From the NCBI RefSeq assembly GCF_037975245.1, contig NC_092576.1, positions 23,065,611 to 23,129,610 on the forward strand: a DNA stretch of 64,000 nt, read 5' to 3'. Position 1 is the stretch's first letter. Each line of letters opens with the position of its first letter. This stretch comes from Apostichopus japonicus (Eukaryota > Echinodermata > Holothuroidea > Aspidochirotida > Stichopodidae). The notes under the pieces were generated by a model. The model did no database searches and had not been told where the DNA came from. It saw nothing but the letters and a program-made list of their open reading frames with translations. Below are positions 47,856 through 58,139 of this stretch, one piece after another. A program made the position numbers and the translations under genes.

Positions 47856-50800
47856 AAAAATGCTATACTGAAATATGAATCCTTAGCCACAGTCAGGTCA
47901 CGATGTACAAACCAAGGAGGAAAACCATTTAGCATATAGGCCTATTCAGGCGAACAAAGAGGAACCGCGTGAAGACTTACTCTGAAGTAGACATAAAATA
48001 TATTCAGTGTGTGAAGGTATATAGCGAACAAATCGCAGTACTTATTGGTTAAGCGCCCTCAAAAAAAGCTCTTCCCAATAACGATTCTAGACTTACCTTA
48101 TTTAAATTCAATGTGCTATCCAGATAGACTGCGTAATTTGATATCCATGAAGGGAATTTATATACCATTGATAACTTACTGTGTTTATAGCCTTCTGCAC
48201 ATACTTGGGAATGATTACGTCATAAAGAGCATTCTAGTTTCAAGCAGTACATATTCAATATACATTATTATTATGGGGATTTCTAATGAGGGGAGCGTGC
48301 AAGGGTCTCGTTCCACAGTTGATAGTGCGCCGAGTTCGTTGATAACGACATGAACTCTGTGTAAGTGATAGTTGTTGTCTATCTGTACGTCATTATATCT
48401 AAATTTAGATTTGCCCGTTATATCTTAACGTAGAGTACAAAAGAAAGCAGATTGTAATGGCTCCATTTTATATCGTAAACTACCGACCATGTTTTATTTC
48501 CTGAGGGGAGGGGGGAGGGGAGTATGGGTGTTTATTTTCCCATCCGAAAATATCAAGGGCTATCAAAATCACTCTCCTGTACAAAGATATGGTAAAAACG
48601 TATATTGTACAGTAGATAAATAAACTACATATAGCCTATGTGTGTAAAATCGAAACGATTGAAACTTTTTCAACATTGTTTCAAAAGATGCAACATATTA
48701 TATTGGCATTCCTTTTTGAAGTTCTAAAAACAAATATTACATTGAGTCTCGCTACCTTCGTTTTAGCTTCTTACAGTAATGAAAATTACTGTAAAGTGCA
48801 CCATCGTTGGACCTTTACACACATTTTTACGGCATGGTACACCATAGTATTATTCAATCTCACAATTAAGATTTTTAATGACCGGTTTCGGGCGTATTTA
48901 GAATAAATAAATAAATTGCACATGCTGTGTGGATAGCTACGCCAGGGTATAGTATTTATCGATCATCGGAGCATTCTAATTAAATTGTCAAAATTCATAT
49001 TAGTAGTTTTAAGAGATGTCACACCTCGAAAACAGCAAATACGTATACACTCATAAATTATCAATAATGGCTGTCATAATTATATGCATGTGTACTTTGA
49101 ACGCACCGACGGAGACAGGTTGGACTAGGGTGCATTGTGGGAGCAACGTATCTTAAACTCGTGCGCAATTTCAAATAATGCAAATGTAAGGCTTAGCTTT
49201 AAAGCAAATATTTTGATTTCTCCTCCAAAAATTCCTGCCCCTGCAGTGCATAGGCCACTCCACAAACCCTCAGACATCGTGATTCCTTCCTTCAGTTTGG
49301 CGGTTTTGACCATGTGTGAGTCATTATTCTATTTCTGGTATAGAAAGAACGTTTCTAACTGGACAATGTCAGTGAGATGTAAACATTAAATTAATAAAGG
49401 ATTCAGCGAGATTTCTCTGACGCAAATTCATGTAACAGAGGGCGCATTTCTGTATAGCAAAAAGTGAAAATGTTCGATACTTTTGATGTTTTTTCACACT
49501 AGACAAACATATTAGTTTTGGTTTAGCAGCACTTTTCTAGTCTGAAGACAGGTTGCAACATGAAGCATTGTTGGAGGATTATAATGTCATGTACATTTAA
49601 CAATCACGCAATCTAACGATATAGTTGTCAAAACAACTCATTTGCATGCAACTTTAAAGAGGCATAATCTGCAGACACAACACATAGTTGCGATTCGTTT
49701 TCATAATGGATATATTCTAATATGTTGTGAGGTTTTATTTGTATTTCTTTAATCAGACGATGAGGGGGGGGGGGTGGGCAAGTCGGAGAATTTTTAGCGT
49801 CGGATCACCTCTGAACTGACAAAGTTATACTGCTATCATGAGAGACTTTCTACTAAATGCATACGAGCAAGAATCATTGTAGAATACCTTTTGGATAAAA
49901 TGCTTTCACTGTACCCGACCACTGCCACCTCCTCCCCTTGCTATTTGCAATACTTTGCACGTCTCACCGAAGCGCTATATAGCGAGTTGCCCTTCTCGGT
50001 TCATATTAAAGCTCAGAACTGCTTATAACGTCAAATGTGTACATATTTCTCCATATTTCTCCATTGCACATAGTTCTCCTTTGTTGTGTTTATAATTTCT
50101 TTCGTGTTGCCGCCTCTCATTGGCAGCGCCTTTTCATAAGGTAGTCTATGGAAAGATGGATTTCCATCTTGTGCAAACATGTAAGATTGTTGAACTCCTC
50201 ATCGGATAATTAATTCATAGCGGAGATTCATCATTAGCCCCCTTATTGGTAATGGCCACAAAACACAAAAATTTCGAATTTGATGTTGCTACGGTCGCTA
50301 ATGTTCTTAGATCGCGTATAGACTGTTTCAGGTCGCGTTGCTTCCTTCAGCAGGAAGTGCTACTGCCCCAAATTGGAAGATTTACTACAAGTGTCGACAT
50401 AACGAATAGTCTAGACTATGAGAAGTAAATTCATATTTATAAAATGTTAATCCCTTAATAGAGTTACTAAATGAAACAGTGCAGTTGGGTTTTTGAAAAA
50501 TGTGACATCGGTTGGTAATTTAATAAAACTAAAAACATTACGTTGTTTCTCGGAGGGTTGAATGCAATAATAAAACATTTAATTAAAAAAATTGTTTGAT
50601 TACTAACCTCCATATGTTTGTGATTGAGTTTCTGGTCAAAGTAGCAAATGTAAGTATTATAGTGTTATTACAGTTTACTTGCAATATGAGGTCAAACCAA
50701 GTGTAGATACATACACATTTATATCCCCCATTAGCAATCATATGCAATGAAACACATCGCATTCCTGCGTAGGAAATTGAGCGCGTAGTTAATTAGAGAG

Positions 50801-51394
50801 CTGTTAAAACAAATGTTGTTATCGAAAGAACAATTGCGCTAAAGCGTAATATAACACAGTTTGTGCAAAACGAAGCTACGTTTTTAACCTTATATACATG
50901 CAGACCGCGAACTAATGTCGCCGGACTTCTAATATTTGTAGCAACTAAAATGTTTATAAGGCACATTGTGTGCATAATAAAGTGATCAAATCCCAGTACC
51001 CATATAATCCACAAAAGTGATGTTAAACCATTCACTAAGAATTACAAACTGAACAGTGTCCCACTGCATGTCAATTGTAAAGAAAACAGTAATAAGCTGT
51101 AATTATACAAGAAAGGTTTTAGTAATGGATATCAAATCATTAAACTCACCGTTAAAGACAGTTATTCCTTGTTAACGTTCTTCAATTAAAGACTGCATTC
51201 AACTGTTATTCTACGACAAATTGTTAATGCTAATTTACGGTACAATGGTACGTTTACGTCCAAAACGACCCGTTATTTTACAGAAAATGCATTGAATGTG
51301 CATGAAGCATGTGCTATATAACGTATTGCTATACTTTACCAATAACACATAATTGTGATAATGAACGAACGGCGTGTCACGGTTGCTGACTTAC
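47856..51394. other. Long AT-rich stretch, intron-like, no exon supported
   Basis: Between exons C and A2. Open frames of 60-100 codons occur on both strands (for example 48640-48906 plus and 49125-49313 minus) without domain or splice support. A minus-strand AAG/GTAAGT donor-like site is present near 48098 after an open stretch, but no good acceptor or phase partner was found. G-run at 49767-49778. A segment at 49427-49550 is loosely similar to 46305-46412. Confidence 0.4.
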
Positions 51395-51514
51395 GTCATG
51401 GTATGATGCGTTCTGCAGAAGCTGTATAGTACATCTCTGTAGTAACTCACTGTCACTTCTGGCCATAATCACAGCGTCTGTGCATATACGCTCTACTGTA
51501 TCTACATCATCAAC
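51395..51514 (-). CDS. Exon C of an unrecognised helical protein
   Basis: 120 nt, exactly 40 codons, minus strand. Acceptor ATAATATCAG followed by GTT GAT GAT; donor CATGAC/GTAAGTCAGC. The peptide starts VDDVDTVERICTDAV, continues IMARSDSELLQRC and ends LLQNASYHD. It has an amphipathic helix-turn-helix look, but no family is recognised. The other two entry phases hit stops within a few codons, so only phase 0 entry is possible. Exon B upstream ends in phase 0 when read from exon X, and exon A2 downstream is entered in phase 0, so the chain B-C-A2 is consistent. Confidence 0.65.
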
Positions 51515-52560
51515 CTGATATTATGACATATAAGAAAAGAACATTTCATAGTGTTTTTTTTGTCAATTAAAATGTTTCATAGATGATAACAGTCATTTAT
51601 TTGCTATAAACAGATCACCAAACATGAAATAAACTTTGAATGTTACAATCGGTATCGAGCTCAGTAAACTGATTTGTTGAAGTAGAAAAGCGGCATTCAA
51701 ATCTACACAAAACTAGTTAACAAAGTTTAAAAAAGAAATACTACATATTTTACCCACAGCTAAATAACGATTCCCTGTTTCTGCAATATGTGGTACGCCT
51801 TATAACAACTGCAATTCCTTTTTATTATGATGTTTTTTTCTCTGTTTATACGGTGATGGATAATTGTGTTAAACTACATGTGGTTTAAGAATTACAGCCT
51901 TTCCAAAATTAATTGGTCATTAACTATATTATCTACACTGTCTTTCTTTGTTTAATACAGCTCATCAGATGACAATTCACACGATTGAATGTTGGCAACT
52001 GTAACACATCTGTATCCTCGAAAGCAGAAAAGCTATGTTTTTACCACAGCTAGACGGTACGAGTTGGGTGGGGATACTTTAACATTCTTTTCCCTGTACA
52101 TATGATTTGGACGAGCGCAGCATTCAACAGCTTAAGTAGCTTAGTTTGTTTGATCATCAAATGTTACAAACCTGTCGGTGTTACTTATGACTTTAGTTGA
52201 TCAAGCTAAGATACTGATCCAAATGTAATACCAATATTTAACATTCGGGTATTGGCATATCTGGGTCTGGCTCCTAAATATGCTGCATATTGTTTGATTT
52301 AGTACGGTAATGTATAGCCAGAAGAGAATTTACGGTATGTCCTTGATTCATTCGTAATAAAATACATTCTTATGAATGATAATGAAAGCAATCTGACTTC
52401 GTTTCTTCTGTAAAGACTGATCACAGTTTCAAAGTGCAAACTTTTTAAGTGGACATTACACGTACGCAAGTTTAGACTGTCGGTATTGTTTACCCGATTA
52501 TAATATTAACGTATACAAGCACGTTACAGTGGGAATAAAGACTCTACAAACAAAACATAC
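51515..52560. other. Intron between exons B and C
   Basis: Unique AT-rich sequence, nothing else recognised. The length (1,046 nt) and borders (GTATGT...TATCAG on the minus strand) fit an ordinary intron. Confidence 0.5.
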
Positions 52561-52613
52561 CTTCCAAGCACCGGATTGAAGATTCAGACTGTAACCGTAG
52601 TTCCCCCACGACA
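52561..52613 (-). CDS. Exon B of the same minus-strand gene
   Basis: 53 nt. Acceptor GACATTATAG, donor TGGAAG/GTATGT. Entered with one base left by exon X, it reads V-SWGNYGYSLNLQSGAWK and leaves in phase 0. A second reading (entered in phase 2) is also open, so phase rests on the fit with exons X and C. Unrecognised. Confidence 0.55.
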
Positions 52614-52749
52614 CTATAATGTCAGACATACAAACGTGTGTAAGAGAATTAACAATATAATAATAATAATACGATAGATTCATCTACAGAGAAGAACAGA
52701 TTACATATGTTTGTGGAACCGACTAATTTAATTCATTCATTCTCGTCTT

Positions 52750-52998
<249 letters not shown>

Positions 52999-53026
52999 AA
53001 TCAATAAAGAATAACACACCAGACAA

Positions 53027-53082
53027 ATTCCACTTCACGACCGGTTTCGTCCTTTTGGGACTCATCAGGCGAAGGTAGGAAT
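53027..53082 (-). ncRNA. Type I hammerhead ribozyme motif, copy 1
   Basis: Minus strand 5' to 3': ATTCC TAC CTTCGC (stem I, 5' side), CTGATGA (conserved core, 53068-53062), GTCC CAAAA GGAC (stem II), GAAA (53048-53045), CCGG, TC and the predicted cleavage site after C at 53039, then GTGAAG T GGAAT (stem I, 3' side). Stem I pairs CUUCGC with GUGAAG (one G-U) and AUUCC with GGAAU across a small internal loop. Stem III is the minimal self-complementary ACCGGU, with no room for a loop. Minimal stem III is typical of retroelement type I hammerheads, which are thought to act as dimers. All invariant core bases are present. The stem II/loop II words match those of the Schistosoma hammerhead closely. 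Confidence 0.85.
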
Positions 53083-53131
53083 CGACCCCCGGGTCTTCGT
53101 GTCACGAACCGAAGTCATATCACTCGACCAC
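53078..53131 (-). promoter_or_regulatory. tRNA-like polymerase III A/B-box region
   Basis: On the minus strand GTGGTCGAGTGAT (plus 53119-53131) resembles the A box of Leu/Ser-type tRNAs. GGTCGATTCC (plus 53078-53087) resembles the B box (GGTTCGANTCC) with one deletion. Spacing is in the normal range. The flanking GTAGAATC and GATTCCTAC words could form an imperfect acceptor stem, but the anticodon arm is abnormal, so this is a tRNA-derived promoter, not a working tRNA gene. The B-box-like word overlaps the outer stem I of hammerhead 1. Confidence 0.5.
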
Positions 53132-53237
53132 AGTGATTCTACTCGTTTGTTAAAGCGTATAAATTGGCTTTGAATAACTTTCAGTAAGTGCGTATTACCC
53201 AAGTGTTATGATTGTAATACGCCCTTAATGACAATTA

Positions 53238-53240
<3 letters not shown>

Positions 53241-53295
<55 letters not shown>
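53241..53295. repeat. (TA)n tract inside the retrozyme-like unit
   Basis: About 27 TA dinucleotides directly 3' (minus strand) of the tail of hammerhead copy 2. The equivalent position after copy 1 also starts with TA, so the repeat probably originated as the element's own short tail. Confidence 0.95.
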
Positions 53296-53298
<3 letters not shown>

Positions 53299-53326
53299 AA
53301 TCAACAACGAATAACACACCAGAAAA

Positions 53327-53382
53327 ATTCCACTTTACGACCGGTTTCATCCTTTTGGGACTCATCAGGTGAAGGAAGGAAT
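53327..53382 (-). ncRNA. Type I hammerhead ribozyme motif, copy 2
   Basis: Same layout as copy 1, shifted by exactly 300 bp. The core CTGATGA and GAAA is intact. Stem II is GTCC/GGAT (one G-U in RNA). Stem I CUUCAC/GUAAAG has an A-C mismatch, so the copy has started to decay or has a weaker stem. Stem III ACCGGU and the GUC cleavage triplet are kept. Upstream it runs straight into (TA)n in place of the tRNA-like part. Confidence 0.8.
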
Positions 53383-53513
53383 ATATATATATATATATCC
53401 AATTGTGTACGCACTAAAAGTAATGCAATAATTTAATGAATACCTATATATGAGAACACCTGATAAACTGAAATACTAATTGAACACTGACTAACTTGAC
53501 GATACATGTATAC

Positions 53514-53590
53514 CTTTAATGTCTCTAGATTTCATCCCCGCAGGAATTGATTCTGAAGCAATGGACGGAGGCAGCAAACAATTATCAAAC
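53514..53590 (-). CDS. Exon X of the same minus-strand gene
   Basis: 77 nt. A strong polypyrimidine tract (CCTTTTTCTTCTTCATTTC) and AAAAG precede GTTTGATAATTG; the donor is AAAG/GTATAC. Entered in phase 2 from exon A1 it reads S-FDNCLLPPSIASESIPAGM... to DIK and leaves one base. The other two phases contain stops. It joins A1 (phase 2) to B (entered in phase 1). Unrecognised. Confidence 0.55.
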
Positions 53591-56416
53591 CTTTTAAGTA
53601 GAAATGAAGAAGAAAAAGGATAAAATTATCATAAATTAACACAGTAATGTAGCAAAGTAAATAATATTACAACCTTTATCGTATAAATGTTGTAAACACC
53701 CGCCCAAAAAACATATGTATTATTCTTTTACTGTTTATAATATATCGTGAATAACCTGTAATTTGATGGAGAATTGTAACTACTAAAATTCATCTTATCT
53801 ACTAACAGACGAAGGTCGTAGATAAATATTTTTCAGTAACATTAAGCTATAATGCATTAAAGCCGTATGTTGCCGGGAAATCTTTATAACCAGTAGGGTT
53901 GTATCAACAAAGATGAAAAAAAGGGTAGAAATCATGAAATTCTCAATCGTATCATTCTTTATGAGATGCAATAAATATATTTGATTACAGTATATGATAT
54001 AATATTACTATTTCAGAATGCCAGCTCCGCTGCAAAATCGTAATTACGGTATTTTCTCTTCACTCCCGTGAGGGTGGATAACACTTCCTTTACATGTGTT
54101 GAGTATGAACTATATTTTCCAGCACCGTTTGTTATTATATATTCTTGTATTGACATGTATATGTTTCATGTCAAATCACGTATCTGAGTGCAGCGTATTC
54201 ACGTTTTAACCTACTTGTGTACCCATGAGAACGAATGTTATAACATTGATGTCAACTTACACCTTTTAAACAAGTAAGGTGCTACTTCAAAATCACAATG
54301 TTAGTAAAAAACAAAAACGTCTAACAGAAAAATCAATATTAATACAGCAATAACATCAGGAGAGAATGCTTCAGTTACCCTGGATTTCTCTGAAATATAC
54401 GAAAGTGGTCGACAACTTTATCTTGACAAGTCAAAAAAATAGTCCTTATAGAGAGAAGTGTGATTTCGAAAAACGTTTTTCAGCTAAAACAGTCAAAATT
54501 TCGATATGTCCTTCATCATAATTTACATCCGCAAAAAAGTGTAAACTTTCGAAGCCAAAACGTTGAGATTTGTCGCCGTTGCAAAGAACAAGTTTGGAAT
54601 GATGATAACAAACGTCAACATTCCTGGAAGAGTTTAGAACATTCAAACTGTGTGGAGTTGACAGTTCAGTAAGAATATTTGAAAGTAAATTAAGTTGAAT
54701 CTCTGAAAAAAGTTCCGAAAAGTCATGAATAAAGTTGAAATTGGAGTTAAGGAAAACAAAACGTAGATGTACATCCGCCGATTTGGGCCACGGTAGCATC
54801 TATAAGAAAATAAACTTGTATATGGAAGGCCTCGGGGGCTTTGCATACCATCACATTTTACGAGCACCATTCTAACAGGGCGGGTGATATATAATATACC
54901 ACAGGTAAACGAAACCAGCTTAGTGTCCGGAGGAAGCATATTGCTATAAGACCCAAATATATGGTGGAATAATAGCGAACCCGACAGCACAAGATGTGTA
55001 AATAAATACAAAATGACACGCTTCCGCTAATGTATCTGTCCGACGTCTTTCAAATTAATTCCAGGTCCCTCGATCTGCTTTTGCACCTTGCTCGATCTAT
55101 TAAAAATAACATGTTAATTAAGCTATGTCAACCTCATTATATTAAGATGCATTATATCAAGTTATGTCGGTCTCAAGTGATCAGAAAACACATTTCTAAC
55201 ACTTGTTTTTATTTGATATGTCGATGCTTCTGCGAAGAACATATTTTCCGATATTATGCGGAGTATACACTGGAGTTGTTCAGTACTTTTTTTGTTGTCA
55301 TATGCACGTGAAGGGTGTATTGCATGCTACTTACAATCCATACTACCATTCATTATGACATTAGCAGCATGTACATGCGATTATGGTGCTCTGTTTCTTC
55401 CTAGTTCAACATAACATACCTTACTCAAATCATTCGATTAGCGAATAAATAAAAGCCGTTCAGCGCATAGCTTTGTGTGTAATTGCAATGTACTTTATAT
55501 GTATTAATTATTAACATGTTCTCCCAAATTACAGATCTAGGGAGGTAAAAACAAACAAGAACGGCCGTCTTCACAGACAAGAACTTCTACGCCTGCCTAC
55601 ATTGGTTAGAAACGCAGAGGATATTGCTTGTACTCTACAATTGTATACACGTTCTGTCCGCTGTTACCTGTATATGTCACTCGAGGAAAATGTATTTTTC
55701 AGATATTTTCGCAATGTGTTCAGTGCATACTTTGTCATTTTTTTTACCACGTGGAAGCTCACATTCTTCTGTTTTTGTTTATTTCAATAGACACAATATA
55801 TCATATCTTGGTGCTTCAATTCTACCGCGTTCGATATAACAAGCAATTGTCTAAACGTTGGGTTAGTAAGTAATGTTAGTCATTCAGTAAATAGCTTTAT
55901 CTAGTACGGATGAATGACCGATTAGTACCTCTCATCATAAAGATGATTTCTATATTTCAAGATGGAAAGACAGTTTAATATGCAGCACGAATACAGTAGA
56001 CATTGCATTATCGAGTTTGAGTACACCGTTGATGGTCATTTACTGACAAGAAGCCTATCCAATTATAATTACAGAGATGTCAACATCATGTTCAGAGTTC
56101 TGCGTCGTCTTAAGGAATCAAAAAGAATAGTCTCATATTAGGTTTAACACAGTATATGGGAGCGAATAATATAAATTCAACCTATTACGTTATATTGCGA
56201 TAGAATAGTGACCTTCCACTAAATATAAATTTAGCTAGTACAAAAACATGAAACTTCAACGGTAATTACCGATATTACTATTAATAAATATATTTGTTGA
56301 AACATACATAACTGAAAGCTAAATTATTCCGACGTTTTGTTTTTGTTTGCCTTCAATTATTTTGTCAGGTTTGAACATTTAGAACTGGAAATCGTCACCT
56401 ATTACATTATACTCAC
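53591..56416. other. Intron between exons A1 and X; contains unexplained open frames
   Basis: Overlapping minus-strand frames at 54446-54799 (117 codons) and 54643-55011 (122 codons) are unusually long for this AT content. A possible acceptor, TTTATTTTCTTATAG, lies just before the ATG at 54799. No domain or phase partner was found, so no gene is called. The rest is unique AT-rich sequence. Confidence 0.4.
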
Positions 56417-56634
56417 GACAGCTCCTTTAAATGTTCAGAACGTAGCCCATAACGGAATATCATCGTAACGTCTTCCTCTGTTAGTATCCTAGGCTCCTTA
56501 TTTACTTGCTCTGTCACTATGTGTATCTTCTCTACCGTCAATATTTGATTCAATCTGAGTTCAGAGTGAAGCACAATAACATCTTCTTCACACTCCTTGA
56601 AAGATTTGTTGAGGCACACACTGGTGATGGGAAT
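56417..56634 (-). CDS. Exon A1: first of two paralogous domain exons
   Basis: 218 nt, minus strand. Acceptor TTGTTTTCCGTCAG followed by ATT CCC ATC; donor CTGTC/GTGAGT. Encodes 72 residues: IPITSVCLNKSFKECEED..., IVLHSELRLNQILTVEK, and RILTEEDVTMIFRYG...LKEL. It aligns with exon A2 at 40147-40349 and shares phases (0 in, 2 out) and a GTGAGT donor. Cys and charged residues are not arranged like a zinc site; helical character is inferred. Gene order on the minus strand: A1, X, B, C, A2, all phase-compatible. Earlier exons of the gene were not found between here and the minisatellites. Confidence 0.7.
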
Positions 56635-57405
56635 CTGACGGAAAACAAAGCATGGATTTAAAGCATGGAAATGTTAACTCCCTGGTGAATACACGTTAGT
56701 AATACCTTTGATCAATAAGTTGATTGGGTCCTTGACTGCTTTCAATTTGATGGCTCAGAGTAACTTGGAGTGTAAAGTATATTGTCGATTTGAACGGGAC
56801 AAAAAGAGGGGTTAGGTTTCATAGGTGCAAAATACTTAAACAGTTGGGAAACAGTAACGTATGACGAGTGCAATAACTATGATGACATGAAAGCCATACT
56901 TTTAAGTTTATCACCAAAATACATTGTTCTAAATGTATATTCTAAATATAACAATGATATGAATTATTTAAGTACTTAATATAGAATATTAATTATGAAA
57001 GCAAATCATAGTAGATTCCTATAAAGTTGTGGTGATAGATAAAGTAGGTGCAAGCATTTAAGAGGAGCAGGAGATAGAGAGATGTGGGAGGGTTTGGAGA
57101 AGAGAAGAGCTACATAATATATCTACTTTACGACAGGTACTTTAAGTTCCGTTACATTTGTTTACTTTATAAATTCGACCGCTGTCAGACACAAAGTTCC
57201 ATAATATGTTGAACTGTTTATATAAATCTATTTGCAAAGTTATCGCCTTTGGATACCGTATTTCTTTCTTGCATTTACTGCCACAATGCTATATAAATTG
57301 TTTTACGGGAGGAACATATACCTCTTCCTTTTGTAACTCTAATATTCTATAAATCCATCCAAAAAGCAATATCTTAAGAGCATCCCATACAAAAAAGTCC
57401 TGAAG
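56635..57405. other. No feature recognised
   Basis: AT-rich, with a short purine stretch at about 57060-57115 (GAGGAGCAGGAGATAGAGAG). No exon or repeat seen. Confidence 0.5.
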
Positions 57406-58010
57406 GAAACCTGCAGGAATCCTGCAGGAATCCTATAGGATTCCTGCATATGAAACAGGATTCCTTCCAAATGGATATTGAACTATAAACCACTTAGTGT
57501 TAGAAACTTGATTTTTTCATTGTAGAGCAGGATTCTTTTACAAAAATACATGATTCTTGAATTCACGATAAAAACTCTTCATTAACAAACATGTATCCTT
57601 CACATGCAAGCAGGAATCCTTCAGCCACAGTCTGGAATCCTTCATACACATGCAGGATTCTTTCATTTACGTACAAGAATCCTTCATATGCATGCAGGAT
57701 TCCATGATGCTTGTACAGGAATCCTTCATAAGCATGCAGGATTCCTTTATTTATGTACACGAGTCCTTCATATGCATGCAGGGTTCCTTAATACACATAC
57801 AAGAATCCTTCGTAAACATGCAGGAATCCTTCATTAACCTACAAGAATCCTTCACTCAGTCTATACACATGCAGAAACCCTTCATATCATGTAGGAATCC
57901 TTTATACAAAATAATTAGGGTTGCATACAAAAATCCTTCACATATGCACACAGGACTCCTTCATATACATGCAGGAATCCTTCATACTGTATGCATGCAA
58001 GAATCCTACA
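57406..58010. repeat. 21-bp minisatellite (CAGGAATCCTTCATA...)
   Basis: Units such as ATGCAGGATTCCTTCATATGC recur every 21 bp (GGA at 57613, 57634, 57655, 57697, 57718). The left part to 57600 is degenerate. Because 21 is a multiple of three and the unit is stop-free, long open frames of 7-residue repeats appear on both strands (57650-58030 plus, 57604-57837 plus, 57563-57760 minus). Those are by-products, not evidence of genes. Confidence 0.9.
57423..57448. repeat. Perfect 26-bp palindrome
   Basis: TGCAGGAATCCTA and its exact reverse complement TAGGATTCCTGCA are joined without a loop, at the left edge of the 21-bp minisatellite and made from the same GCAGGAATCCT word in opposite orientations. 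It marks an inversion point of the repeat unit. Confidence 0.9.
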
Positions 58011-58139
58011 TTCTCGTTGTACATGTATGAGTTTTGAAATTTAGAGAAATTTATCTCTCTAAATTCTCTCCCTCTATTAATTAATAGAGGCACTTTATTA
58101 CGTTGTTTACTAGAAATATGCGAGAATGTATTTACATTG

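Noticed and set aside
51955-51985. Third hammerhead candidate (TCATCAG on the plus strand)
   Set aside because: The core word CTGATGAG is there on the minus strand, but no stem II followed by GAAA lies downstream.
53078-53147. Functional tRNA gene
   Set aside because: The A/B boxes are present but the anticodon loop is too long and the T arm and acceptor stem do not pair properly; better read as a tRNA-derived promoter of a retroelement.
54446-55011. Two overlapping minus-strand ORFs of 117 and 122 codons
   Set aside because: Longer than expected for the base composition and one has a possible acceptor, but they overlap in different frames, neither has a domain, and they fit no phase chain.
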